Shown: piece after piece, positions 1-8,785 of the stretch
Numbering within the stretch: position 1 is the stretch's first letter
Layout: every line of letters starts with the position of its first letter
Assembly: GCF_021233415.1 (NCBI RefSeq)
Contig: NZ_CP089466.1
Span: forward strand, 992,001 to 1,056,000
Reading direction: 5' to 3'
Length of the DNA stretch: 64,000 nucleotides
Origin: Halobacterium litoreum
GTDB lineage: Archaea; Halobacteriota; Halobacteria; Halobacteriales; Halobacteriaceae
Notes under the pieces: generated by a model
What the model was told of the DNA's origin: nothing
The model's input: the letters and a program-made list of their open reading frames with translations, nothing else
Databases searched by the model: none
Translations under genes and position numbers: made by a program

Positions 1-58
1 CCAAACCATGCCGTCCCGCTCTGTCTCCTCGACCATACAGAGTGGTCCGTCGGCTGAA

Positions 59-733
59 CTAAAAACCGTTACCCCAGTTCGGTTGCACGTCCGCGAGCAG
101 CCCGTCGTAGGCCGACGCCGGGCCGTCAGAGAGTTCTTCGCGCGCCCACTCGCCGCGCACCGCGCCGTCCACGAGCACGGTCAGCGTCTCGTAGGCGTCG
201 GCGAACGCGTCGAGATTGTGCGTACACGCGAGCACGCAGTGGTCCTCGGCGTACGCGGTGGCGACGGCGACGAGACGGCGACTCGTCGCGGGGTCTAAGT
301 CCGCGAGCGGTTCGTCCAACACGAGCGCGTCCGGGCGCTTGAGGAGCGCGAGCGCGAGGTCGAGTTTCTTCCGGTAGCCCCCGGAGAGGTCGGTGGCGGT
401 CCGGTCGCGCTCCGGGCCGAGGCGCAGGCGCTCGACGAGGCGTTCGCGCCACGCGTCGTCGGCGCCGACGAGCGAGGCGAACACGTCCAGGTTCTCGTCG
501 ACCGTGAGGTCGGGGTAGACGTTCGGCACCTGGAACGCGTACCCGAACGATTCGGGCGTCGAAACGGTTCCCGTGTCGGGCCGCGTGAGCCCCGCGAACA
601 CGCGCATCAGCGTCGTCTTCCCGGAGCCGTTCGGGCCGGCCACGCAGTGCAATCCCTCGCCGAACGAGACGCTCACGTCGTCGAGGGCGGTCGTGCCGTC
701 GTACGTCTTCGTGACGCCGTTGGCTTCCAGCAT
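59..733 (-). CDS. ABC transporter ATP-binding protein
   Basis: A 224-residue ATPase subunit that powers an ABC-2 type exporter on the cytoplasmic side of the membrane. Visible motifs are Walker A (GPNGSGKTT, near residue 35), the signature LSGGYRKK, and Walker B LVLDEPLADLD followed by a switch histidine in CTHN. Length fits a single nucleotide-binding domain. The ATG at 733 was chosen because the longer open frame upstream is antisense shadow of the permease. The start overlaps the permease stop by one base (TGATG), so the two are translationally coupled. The substrate cannot be told from sequence; lipid, drug or copper-type ABC-2 exporters are all possible. Confidence 0.9.
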   Translation of the reverse strand: MLEANGVTKTYDGTTALDDVSVSFGEGLHCVAGPNGSGKTTLMRVFAGLTRPDTGTVSTPESFGYAFQVPNVYPDLTVDENLDVFASLVGADDAWRERLVERLRLGPERDRTATDLSGGYRKKLDLALALLKRPDALVLDEPLADLDPATSRRLVAVATAYAEDHCVLACTHNLDAFADAYETLTVLVDGAVRGEWAREELSDGPASAYDGLLADVQPNWGNGF

Positions 734-1803
734 CAGGTTCGCCTCTCGTACAGTTTCACGGACCCGACGAACGCCAGCGCGGCGACGGCGATGGCGCCGA
801 CGAGACCGAGGAGCCAGTCGGCGTACAGCGCTATCGGGTCGTCGCGCAGGACGAACCCGCGGGTCGCGATGGCCGCGTAGTGCGTCGGGACGTGGCGGAC
901 GAGCCACCGGCGCGCCGGCGAGAAAAAGCCCACCGGGTACGCCACCCCCGAGAACCCGAGCACGAACAGCATCACGACGAGGTTGGCGATGCGCGCCCAC
1001 GCGCCGAACCCGAGCAGGAACATCACGGTCGCGCCGACGAGACCGAGCAACACGAACAGCAACACCGTCACGAGTAGGGTTCCGGGGCCGAGCACGCGGA
1101 CGTTCGCGCCCGAAATCACGCTCATCGCGTCGAAGGTCAGCAGCGGGACGACCATCAGCGCGGAGAAGAACGTCAGTTTGCTCGCGACCACGGCGTACAG
1201 CGACGACTCGACGCGGAGTCGGTCGAGGACCGCGGCCTCGTTGTCGAACGTGTACGGCAGGTACGCGAGCGCCACCAGCGACACGAGCGTCACGACGAAC
1301 GTCGGCACGAGGTACGTCGACAGCCGGTACTGTTCCCCGACGACCGCCCGGTTCGCGACCGCGCCCCGCGGGAGCGTGCTGTCGAGGCTGTACGAGACGA
1401 TGCTCGTCAATGCCTGCGAGGGCTTGTGGTAGGGGACGACGCTCCCCTCGACGTACACCGTGAACTCCGCCGCGCCGAGTGACTCGTCCGTGAGGTTCGG
1501 CGGCACCGACACGACGGCGTACACCTGTTCGCGGTTGAGCGCGCGCATCGCCGCCGCCTGCGAGTCGAACGTCTGCGGGTCGCTGAAGATGGTGATGGCG
1601 GCGCGCGCGATCGAGAGGTCGCCGGTCGCCACCGCGGCCGTCTGCGGCGCGATGGCGACCGGGGCGTCCGTCGGCAGCACGCTCTGGAAGCCGAACGTCG
1701 CGTACGCGAACGCCGCGGGCAACACCACGAGAATGGTTCCGAGCGCGAGCAGTTTGTGTCGTCCCCACGTCAGCTCCTTGCCGAGCAGGGACGAGAGGTC
1801 CAT
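733..1803 (-). CDS. ABC-2 type transporter permease
   Basis: A 356-residue membrane subunit. There is one hydrophobic helix near residues 18-38, then a roughly 110-residue extracytoplasmic region, then a block of about five membrane segments from residue 165 to the end, the usual ABC-2 permease plan. It starts directly after the stop of the lipoprotein gene and overlaps the ATPase start by one base, so lipoprotein, permease and ATPase form one transcription unit. The large external loop between helix 1 and helix 2 is typical of type V/ABC-2 exporters. Substrate unknown. Confidence 0.85.
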   Translation of the reverse strand: MDLSSLLGKELTWGRHKLLALGTILVVLPAAFAYATFGFQSVLPTDAPVAIAPQTAAVATGDLSIARAAITIFSDPQTFDSQAAAMRALNREQVYAVVSVPPNLTDESLGAAEFTVYVEGSVVPYHKPSQALTSIVSYSLDSTLPRGAVANRAVVGEQYRLSTYLVPTFVVTLVSLVALAYLPYTFDNEAAVLDRLRVESSLYAVVASKLTFFSALMVVPLLTFDAMSVISGANVRVLGPGTLLVTVLLFVLLGLVGATVMFLLGFGAWARIANLVVMLFVLGFSGVAYPVGFFSPARRWLVRHVPTHYAAIATRGFVLRDDPIALYADWLLGLVGAIAVAALAFVGSVKLYERRT

Positions 1804-2886
1804 CTATGCCGTCGCCGTCATCGAACCGGCCGAGCCCGTGCTACTGGACGCGCTCCCGGACGCCGACGTGCTGTACATCTCCTCGATGTACTCCTCGAGG
1901 TTCGAGACGCTGTCGGTGAACGTCACCGACACCGTCGCGCCGCTCTGCTCGACGGAGAGTTTGTCGAGCGCTTCCTGCACTTCCTCGCCGCCCACGCCGG
2001 AGTACAACTGGAGGGCGCCGTCGACGAGGTCGTACATGCGGTCACCGTTCGCCTGCGAGTCCGTCACCATGTTCATGTCCATCGACACGTCACTCCCGGA
2101 CGTGGAGAACGACCCGGAGACGAACTCGACGGAGTTGAACGCGGAGACGTTCATCGGCGACTGGGAGTCCAGTTGGTCGGCGGGAACCTGGTCCTGCGGG
2201 ACGGCCATCGCGAACTTGACGTAGCCGTCGTCGGTGTTCGAGTAGGCAGTCCGGAGGTCGCCGCCGAGCGCTTCCTCGTTGCCGGCTTCGACGTCGAGGA
2301 CGCTCTTGACGGCGGCCTCGTCGCCGAGGGCGAACGTGCCGTCACCGAGGGGCGCCATCGCGTTCTGTCCCTGGAAGCCGTACGTGTAGAGGGTGGTATC
2401 GGCGTACGTGCTCTCGGAGAGGTCTTCGCCGTTCTCTTCCAGCGTGGCGACGAGTTCGTCCTCGGTGAAGTCGGTCGTCACTATCATGCCGGCCTGCTCG
2501 GCGTTCGTGGCGGTCTGCTCGCCGGGCGCGCCGAAGAACGTCACGTCCTCGAACTTGCTCGGGGAGAGGTCGGAGGTGGACTCGGCCTCGTTCAGCATCT
2601 CCTCGACGCTGGTCGGGCCGTCGTAGTACTCGGACTGTTCGGCCTGCGTCTCCAGTGCGGTGTTCATCAGCGCGCGGAGGTTGTCGTCGGACACCATGCC
2701 GTCGACGTCCGCGTACCCGACGAACTCCGCGCTCGCGGGGACGCTGTCGAGTTGGGCGCTCCCGCTGCCCGACCCGCCACCGCCGGCGTTCAGGACGCCG
2801 CCGGTGCAGCCGGCAGTCGCCACCATCGCGACGACCGCGACCGCGAGCAGGGCTCGTCTACTTCGCAAGCGAGGACTGTGTGCCAT
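1804..2886 (-). CDS. secreted lipoprotein, first gene of ABC operon
   Basis: A 360-residue protein with an N-terminal signal (arginine-rich RLRSRR, hydrophobic stretch, lipobox ATAGCTG), so it should be lipid-anchored at the cysteine near residue 27. A Gly/Ser linker follows. The body is a globular, acidic domain rich in small residues, and the C-terminus is Ser/Gly/Thr-rich. No family could be named with certainty. The gene ends immediately before the permease ATG with no gap, so it is probably the surface component of the same transport system. An AT-rich stretch just upstream (2895-2925) may hold the operon promoter. Confidence 0.8.
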   Translation of the reverse strand: MAHSPRLRSRRALLAVAVVAMVATAGCTGGVLNAGGGGSGSGSAQLDSVPASAEFVGYADVDGMVSDDNLRALMNTALETQAEQSEYYDGPTSVEEMLNEAESTSDLSPSKFEDVTFFGAPGEQTATNAEQAGMIVTTDFTEDELVATLEENGEDLSESTYADTTLYTYGFQGQNAMAPLGDGTFALGDEAAVKSVLDVEAGNEEALGGDLRTAYSNTDDGYVKFAMAVPQDQVPADQLDSQSPMNVSAFNSVEFVSGSFSTSGSDVSMDMNMVTDSQANGDRMYDLVDGALQLYSGVGGEEVQEALDKLSVEQSGATVSVTFTDSVSNLEEYIEEMYSTSASGSASSSTGSAGSMTATA

Positions 2887-2946
2887 GAACCCCTATTTGT
2901 AACTTGGGTTTGAATAGTTTTGGACCTGTTTCTTCGCGTGTGAGTC

Positions 2947-3507
2947 TCACGCACCCGAATCCCCGTCGTGTCTCACACACTGCGAGGGGTCGAACGGCAG
3001 TCCGATGGCGTCGAACGCCGCCCGCCACCGGCCGACGTCGCCGTCCGCGACGACGCAGGGCGCGTAGCCTGCCGTGACCGCGACGTGGAGCGCTGGCGTC
3101 GCCGACGCCGGTGCGCGTACCCGAACGCTGTCGTAGCCGGCGTCGAGCAGGCGTCGCGTCGCGGCCGCCGCGAGCGCGCGTCCGACGCCCCGCTCTCGGT
3201 GCGCCGAATCGACGGCGAGCGCGGCGACCCGACCGCCGAACGGAAAGCGGGGGTCCTCGCCGTCCGGGTCGTGGAGCGCGGCGCAGGTGCCGACGATGCG
3301 GTTCGTCGCGCGTTCGACGGCGACGAACCACCCGTTCGGGAGCGCGCGGTTCCGGTAGTCGGCGACCGTCCCCTCGCCGACGAGCGACGCGACGGCGTCC
3401 TCGTCGTCCCCCGCGATATCGGTCGTGCGCAGCGCGTAGCCCTCGGGCATCGCCACCGTCGGCGGGCGCAGGCCGCGGGGCCACATCGCGACGAGCGAAT
3501 CGTCCAT
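2947..3507 (-). CDS. GNAT family N-acetyltransferase
   Basis: A 186-residue protein of the GCN5-related acetyltransferase fold. The acetyl-CoA binding motif A is visible as AALAVDSAHRERGVGRAL (R/Q-x-x-G-x-G/A type loop RERGVGRA), preceded by the beta4 strand with VGTCAALHD. Length is normal for a single-domain GNAT. The ATG at 3507 was chosen because it begins the frame that carries the motif; the longer open frame upstream runs antisense to the helicase gene. The substrate cannot be predicted. It stands alone, 41 bases downstream of the helicase stop. Confidence 0.8.
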   Translation of the reverse strand: MDDSLVAMWPRGLRPPTVAMPEGYALRTTDIAGDDEDAVASLVGEGTVADYRNRALPNGWFVAVERATNRIVGTCAALHDPDGEDPRFPFGGRVAALAVDSAHRERGVGRALAAAATRRLLDAGYDSVRVRAPASATPALHVAVTAGYAPCVVADGDVGRWRAAFDAIGLPFDPSQCVRHDGDSGA

Positions 3508-3548
3508 ACGCCGGATTGGCGGCGCGGGGTCGAAGCGGTTGCGGTCGA

Positions 3549-6377
3549 CTACCAGAACGCCTTGGTGCGGGCGTACTCGCGTTCGCGTTCGAGGATGTCC
3601 CGGTAGAAGTCCGCCTCGTCCTCGCGGTGGCGGTTGATGACGCGAGCGGCGTTCTGGGGTCCGACGCCGCGCGCCGACAGCGCGACGACGGCGCGCTTCC
3701 CGTGGCTCTGGACGATGCTCGCGTTCCGGAACGCGCGCTCGGTCTGCTTCTCCTGTTCCTCGTCCTTGTCGTCGGCGCGCACCGCTTTCACCACGTCGTC
3801 GGCCCACGGCGACAGGGCGGCGATTCGGGTCGACCCGCAGCGCGGGCACTCCGGCTGGTCTGAGACGCGCCGGACTTTCGTCTCGTGTTCCCAGTCCCGG
3901 CAGTGGACGCAGAACAGGTTCACGCGGTCCTCGCGAATGCGGTCGCCGACGGCCTGCACGACGCTCGCGTCGGCGTTCTCGGGCGTCAGGAGTTCCTGCC
4001 CCGACGACCGGCCGCCCGAGCCAACGGCGGTGCGCTCGCCGACGATTTCGACTTCGAGGTCGCCCGATTGGATGGCTTCGAGGACGGCGCTCGCGCGCGC
4101 TACGTCCAGGTCGGTGTGGAACACCTCGCGAATCGCTTCGTCGTAGACAGGCGTGTCTTCGAGCGCGCCGAGCAGGCGGGAGAGGCCGACGCCGTCTCGG
4201 CCCTTCCAGCGCTTGAGCGCGCCGAACTTCGCGGCGACCTGCGCGAGCGTGAACTTCAGCGTCTCGGACTGCTTGAGGCTGAGTTCGAGCAGGGGTTCGA
4301 CGTGGTCTGGGTCCGTCTCCCGGAGCAGGTCGACCACGTCGTTCGCGCTGACGCGCGCCGGCACCTCCAACTCGATGCGGTACGGGCCCACGTCCAGCCC
4401 CACCGAGGAGCCGGTACGCTGGCCGAGGAGCGCGGACAGCAGGCGCCCGAGCGTCTCGTTGGCCTCGTGGCCGAGACACGCGTTCACGACGATGGTCTGG
4501 GCGGCCTGCTCGACGACGATGCGGTCGTCGCTCGGCACGGGCGCGCCGGCGTCGACGTGCCGGTCGACCTGTTCGAGGGCCTCGCCCGCGGTGTAGTCGT
4601 CGGTCGGATACCGCGTCGTGAACTCCCGAGCGACCCCCTCCCTCGTCCCGCCGTCGGCGAACTGGTCGCTCGCGACGTCGCGCATCTCGCCGACCTCTTG
4701 GGCCACGTCGTAGGGGACGGGAATCTCCTGGCCGGTCCACGACGGCACCTCGCCCGCCGGGTCCTCGATTGGCGAGACGTTGACCTCCTGTTCCTCCTCG
4801 TCGATGTTCGTGATGCGCCACATCTCGCCGCGCTGGACGAACGTCGCGCCCGGTTCCACGAAGTTCACGACGAAGCGCTCGTCGAGCGTGCCGACCTGCC
4901 GGCCCGCCGCCATGTCGTACACGTCGTAGGTCTCCTCGTCGGGAATCATCGAGAGGTTCGCGTAGTAGTACTGCCACGTCCCGCCCGATTTGGAGATGGT
5001 GTCGGCGTCCTCGTCGACGTAGACGACGCGGTTCCCGTGGAGTTCCATCGCCACCTCCCGGAACGCCGTCTCGTCGAGGTCCGCGAACGGATAGGCTCGG
5101 GTGACGATGTCGTACGCGCGCCGCGCCGACACGTCGCCGAAGTCCATCGCCAGCCCCACGATTTGGTTCGCCACCGTGTCGAGGCTCCCGTGGTGAATCT
5201 GGGTGGTCTCCACCTCGCCGGCCTTCGCCCGGCGCGCGATGGCGAGCGCCTCGAACGCGTCGTCGGGATTTCCCGTGATGACCGTGCCCTCGCTCACCTC
5301 GTCTCTGCGGTGGCCGGCGCGCCCGACGCGCTGGAGGAGGCGCGCGACTTCGCGGGGCGACGAGTACTGCACGACGTGGTCGATGCGCCCCACGTCGATG
5401 CCGAGTTCCATCGAGGACGTACAGAGCAGCCCGTCCAGTTCGCCGGCCTTGAACTGGTCTTCGACCTCGATTCGCGCGTCTTTCGAGAGACTGCCGTGGT
5501 GGACGCCGATGTTCGCGCCCAGTTCCTTGAACCGCGACCCGAGCGCTTCGGCCGTCTGCCGGGTGTTCACGAAAATCAGCACCGAGTCGTGGTCGTCCAC
5601 GATTTCCCGGATGGCGCGCACGTGACTCGCCATCTCCGGGCTCGTCATCAGTTCGTTGCCGACGCGCTCGTCCTGTCGTGTCACCTCGGGCTGGCGCACC
5701 GAGAACTCGACTTTCGACGCCACGTCCACTTCCACGATTTCACACCCGCGGTCGCCGGTGAGGAACTTCCCGACTTCCTCGGGGTCGCCGACCGTCGCCG
5801 ACAGCCCGATGCGCTGGAAGTTTCCCGCCAACTCCACGAGTCGCTCCAGTCCTATCGACAACTGCGCGCCGCGTTTCGCGCCCGCGAGTTCGTGTACCTC
5901 GTCCACGACGACGTGGCGCACGTCTTCGAGCCCCTCCCGGAGTTTCTCCCCGGAGAGCATCGCCTGCAGGGTCTCCGGCGTCGTCACCAGCACGTCGGGC
6001 GGGTCGTTGGCCTGCTTCTGGCGCTGATAGTCCGTCGTGTCGCCGTGGCGCACGTCCACGTCCACGCCCAGCGTCTCCCCCCACCAGTCGAGTCGCTCGC
6101 GCATGTCGCGGTTCAGCGCCCGGAGCGGCGTCACGTACAGCGCCGCGAACCCCTCCGGCGCTCCCTCCTCGACGATACTGTTCAACACGGGGAGCATCGC
6201 CGTCTCGGTCTTCCCGGTGCCCGTCGGCGCGACGACGAGGCCGTTTTGCCCGTCAGCGAGCGCCGGAATCGCGCGCCGCTGTGGCTCCGTCGGCGTCGAG
6301 AAGCCGCGCTCCGAGAGCGCCGCGCGCACGTCGCTTCCGAGATGCGAGAACGCGTCCATCCCCCGCGACTCGCTCAT
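3549..6377 (-). CDS. Lhr-type ATP-dependent helicase (DEAD/DEAH box)
   Basis: A 942-residue superfamily 2 helicase of the Lhr (large helicase related) family, implicated in DNA repair in archaea. Motif I APTGTGKTET, motif II DEVH, motif III SAT and the second RecA domain with QRVGRAGHR are all present. The Lhr-specific winged-helix and barrel domains account for residues about 400-800. Near the C-terminus two CxxC pairs (FCVHC and CPRCGS) form a likely zinc ribbon. Length fits haloarchaeal Lhr2-like proteins. It lies 60 bases downstream of the phosphoesterase gene and on the same strand as the RPA operon, a plausible functional link in single-strand DNA repair. Confidence 0.93.
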   Translation of the reverse strand: MSESRGMDAFSHLGSDVRAALSERGFSTPTEPQRRAIPALADGQNGLVVAPTGTGKTETAMLPVLNSIVEEGAPEGFAALYVTPLRALNRDMRERLDWWGETLGVDVDVRHGDTTDYQRQKQANDPPDVLVTTPETLQAMLSGEKLREGLEDVRHVVVDEVHELAGAKRGAQLSIGLERLVELAGNFQRIGLSATVGDPEEVGKFLTGDRGCEIVEVDVASKVEFSVRQPEVTRQDERVGNELMTSPEMASHVRAIREIVDDHDSVLIFVNTRQTAEALGSRFKELGANIGVHHGSLSKDARIEVEDQFKAGELDGLLCTSSMELGIDVGRIDHVVQYSSPREVARLLQRVGRAGHRRDEVSEGTVITGNPDDAFEALAIARRAKAGEVETTQIHHGSLDTVANQIVGLAMDFGDVSARRAYDIVTRAYPFADLDETAFREVAMELHGNRVVYVDEDADTISKSGGTWQYYYANLSMIPDEETYDVYDMAAGRQVGTLDERFVVNFVEPGATFVQRGEMWRITNIDEEEQEVNVSPIEDPAGEVPSWTGQEIPVPYDVAQEVGEMRDVASDQFADGGTREGVAREFTTRYPTDDYTAGEALEQVDRHVDAGAPVPSDDRIVVEQAAQTIVVNACLGHEANETLGRLLSALLGQRTGSSVGLDVGPYRIELEVPARVSANDVVDLLRETDPDHVEPLLELSLKQSETLKFTLAQVAAKFGALKRWKGRDGVGLSRLLGALEDTPVYDEAIREVFHTDLDVARASAVLEAIQSGDLEVEIVGERTAVGSGGRSSGQELLTPENADASVVQAVGDRIREDRVNLFCVHCRDWEHETKVRRVSDQPECPRCGSTRIAALSPWADDVVKAVRADDKDEEQEKQTERAFRNASIVQSHGKRAVVALSARGVGPQNAARVINRHREDEADFYRDILEREREYARTKAFW

Positions 6378-6437
6378 ACTCGCTCGATTTGGGGCGCGAC
6401 CAGAATAAGGACGTTGCCCGTCGCGGAACCGACCGCT

Positions 6438-7184
6438 TCAGACGCGGTCGTACCGCCCGAGTCGCGTGCCGTCCAGCAGGAACAGGTCGGCGCGCGACCA
6501 CCCGTCGGGGAGGAACGGCGCGAGGAATTCCTGCCCGTCGACGTTCACCCACGTCCCGCCGGAGAGGTCGTTGAACGCCGGGAAGACAGCGAGGTCGCCG
6601 CGCGCGTCCACGGGTTCGCCGTAGTGTTCCTCGAAGGGAGTCGGGTTCAGGGGGCCGCGGAGCCACGCGCGCTCGACGCGCGTGCCGCCCACGTCGTCCT
6701 CCAGTCGCACTGCGGGATGCTCGTGCCCGACGCAGACCGTCTCGGCTTCGAGGACGTCCCTGCTCGGCCACGTGTGGCCGTGCGCGAACCCCACGTCGCC
6801 GATTCGCGTTCCCTCGGGCGGCGTCACGTCCACGTCGAACTCGCCGGCGATGCCGCCGTCGTGGTTCCCGACGACGAGCGTCACCGGCACGTCGAGTGCG
6901 TCCAAGAGGTCCGCAATCTCCTCGCGCTCTCGGCCTTCGGGCGTCCCGATGGCGTGCCCGAGGTCGCCGAGGAACACCACGCGGTCGACGCGGTTCTCCT
7001 CGGCGAGGCGACAGAGGCGCTCGCGGCGCTGGGTCGCGCGACTCCGCACCTCGACGCCCTCGCGGCGGAGCGAGCGCTCGATGCCCGCGTGGTAGTCCGC
7101 GACCACCAGCGCCCGGTCGTCCGTACTGCTCCCGACGTGCGCGACTGCCGCGGGCGCGCCGGGGACCGGTTCGACGAGCGCCAT
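6438..7184 (-). CDS. rpe: RPA-associated calcineurin-like phosphoesterase
   Basis: A 248-residue metallophosphoesterase. Metal-binding motifs are visible in order: VADYHAG (D-x-H), FLGDLGH (G-D), VVGNHDGG (G-N-H-D) and the distal GH in VCVGHEHPA. It is the third gene of the RPA operon and its ATG overlaps the upstream stop (ATGA). In Haloferax and Halobacterium the same arrangement (RPA, RPA-associated protein, phosphoesterase) is established, and the gene is called rpe or ral. A role in processing DNA ends or nucleotides with RPA is inference from context; the reaction is not known from sequence. Confidence 0.88.
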   Translation of the reverse strand: MALVEPVPGAPAAVAHVGSSTDDRALVVADYHAGIERSLRREGVEVRSRATQRRERLCRLAEENRVDRVVFLGDLGHAIGTPEGREREEIADLLDALDVPVTLVVGNHDGGIAGEFDVDVTPPEGTRIGDVGFAHGHTWPSRDVLEAETVCVGHEHPAVRLEDDVGGTRVERAWLRGPLNPTPFEEHYGEPVDARGDLAVFPAFNDLSGGTWVNVDGQEFLAPFLPDGWSRADLFLLDGTRLGRYDRV

Positions 7185-8785
7185 CAGATGGCTTTCAGGT
7201 GGTCGTCGCCGGACTCGTAACAGCGTCCGCCCATCAGCGCCGCCTGAATCGCGTCCTCGATTTCGCCCTCGTCGGCGTCAAGGTCGTCGGCTGCCGTCGT
7301 CACGACCTCGTCGCGGGGCGCGCCGTCGCCGTCGTCCAGTTGCTCCATCAGGTCGACGACGTAGTCCTCGAGGTCGAGGTCCGGTGGCGGTGACTCGTCG
7401 TCCTCGGCCTCGGAGTCGGGTTCGTCGTATTCGGACTCGGTGAAGTCGTCGAGGTCGTCCTCGTCGTCGCCGTCGTCGAAGTCACCGAGGTCGTCGCCGT
7501 CCGCGGCCACCTCCTCCTCCGCGGGTTCGGCGTCGCCGTCCGACGCCTCTGCCTCGGCCTCGGCGCCGTCCTCGGGGTCGGGCGCGTCGATGTCGGCCTC
7601 GCCGGCGTCCGGAATCTCGTCGCCCGACGAGAACCCGACGTCGAAGTTCTCCTCGACCTCCTGGCGTTCCTCCTCGGAGAGTTCGTACATCTCGCCGTCG
7701 TCCGCGGCGTCGGCCTGCTCCGCGGGCGCCGCGTCGTCCTCGGTCTCGTCCGGTTCGCTGTCCGCTTCGCCGTCGTCGTCGGACTCGCCGTCCGCGTCGG
7801 GCGCCGCTTCCGCCGCCACTTCGTCCGGCGACGGCGTCTCCGCCGACGGCTCTGGCGAGACGTCTGCCGGTTCGCTCTCCTCGGATTCCGGTTCGGCTTC
7901 GGATTCAGTCTCGTCCGATTCGCCCGCCTCGTCGGCGACCTCGGCCTCGGACGCCGACCCGGACTCGTCCGAATCTGCGTCCGCCGTCGTCTCGGTGGCT
8001 TCGCCCGCTTCGGCGTCCGCTTCCGCGTCCGACTCGGTCCCGACAGCGTCCGCGTCGGCGTCGAGGTCGGCTGCGAACGACAGGGGTTCGTCGCCGCCCT
8101 CGCCGGGTGCGAGGTCGAGTTCGCCTGCAGCGTCCACGTCGCCCGCGACGACGCGCGCGGCGTCGAGCGCGAGGTCACGGACCGCGGCGAGGTACGCCGG
8201 CGTCGTGCCGTAGTGGTCGAGCGCGAGCGGGATGCCCGCCGCGAGGCCGTGTTCGACGCCCGCCGAATCGAGCACGTCGCGGAGGCTGTCGCCGCGCTCC
8301 ACGCGCTCGTGGGCGACCGCCATCGTCGCGACGCGGTCGACCGTCTGCTCGGCCGTCGAGACCACCCAGCGGTCGCGGGTCTCGGCGTCGACTTCGCTGA
8401 CGGACTCCGGGCGAATCGACGTGTAGACCACGTCGGCGTCGTCCGGTTCGAAGGTTCGGGCCTTCCCGGTCACCGCGACGAACGACGGCGTGTCCGCGGA
8501 TTCGAGCGCCGCGAGCGCTTCCGGCTGGTACTGGCCCGCGTAGACGACGAACGCGCCCGTCGGGTCGACGATGCGGGCGCGCACCACGTCCTCGTTGACC
8601 TGCTCGACTTCGGTCAGGACGCCCACCACGAACACGCGGTTGACGCGCGCGCCGGTCGGCGTCACCACGTAGTTCGGCGCGCGCTCCTCGTCAGACTCGG
8701 CGTACGAGAAGTCGGCGTCGTCGAACTCCGCCGCGAACAGTCGGTAAGCGACCTCGCGTCGGTTGACCTCCTCGGATTCACTCAT
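7184..8785 (-). CDS. rpap1: RPA-associated protein (RPAP) with long acidic linker
   Basis: A 533-residue partner of the single-strand DNA-binding protein encoded just upstream. Residues about 1-190 form an OB-fold-containing domain (RVNRVFVVGVLTEV, VVYAGQYQPEAL). Residues about 230-470 are an extremely Asp/Glu/Ala/Ser-rich, low-complexity stretch with almost no hydrophobic residues. The last 60 residues form a small helical domain (LDLEDYVVDLMEQL). Start and stop overlap both neighbours by a few bases, so the operon is translationally coupled. Known haloarchaeal RPAP proteins co-purify with their cognate RPA; the acidic linker is unusually long here. Confidence 0.85.
   Translation of the reverse strand: MSESEEVNRREVAYRLFAAEFDDADFSYAESDEERAPNYVVTPTGARVNRVFVVGVLTEVEQVNEDVVRARIVDPTGAFVVYAGQYQPEALAALESADTPSFVAVTGKARTFEPDDADVVYTSIRPESVSEVDAETRDRWVVSTAEQTVDRVATMAVAHERVERGDSLRDVLDSAGVEHGLAAGIPLALDHYGTTPAYLAAVRDLALDAARVVAGDVDAAGELDLAPGEGGDEPLSFAADLDADADAVGTESDAEADAEAGEATETTADADSDESGSASEAEVADEAGESDETESEAEPESEESEPADVSPEPSAETPSPDEVAAEAAPDADGESDDDGEADSEPDETEDDAAPAEQADAADDGEMYELSEEERQEVEENFDVGFSSGDEIPDAGEADIDAPDPEDGAEAEAEASDGDAEPAEEEVAADGDDLGDFDDGDDEDDLDDFTESEYDEPDSEAEDDESPPPDLDLEDYVVDLMEQLDDGDGAPRDEVVTTAADDLDADEGEIEDAIQAALMGGRCYESGDDHLKAI

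Noticed and set aside
59-1768. A 569-residue open frame continuing the ABC ATPase upstream
   Set aside because: Its N-terminal 340 residues are an Arg/Gly-rich shadow of the permease gene; only the part from 733 downward has ABC motifs.
3885-7220. An 1111-residue open frame on the plus strand
   Set aside because: It is antisense to the helicase and phosphoesterase genes and has the His/Arg/Val-rich composition of a high-GC antisense shadow.
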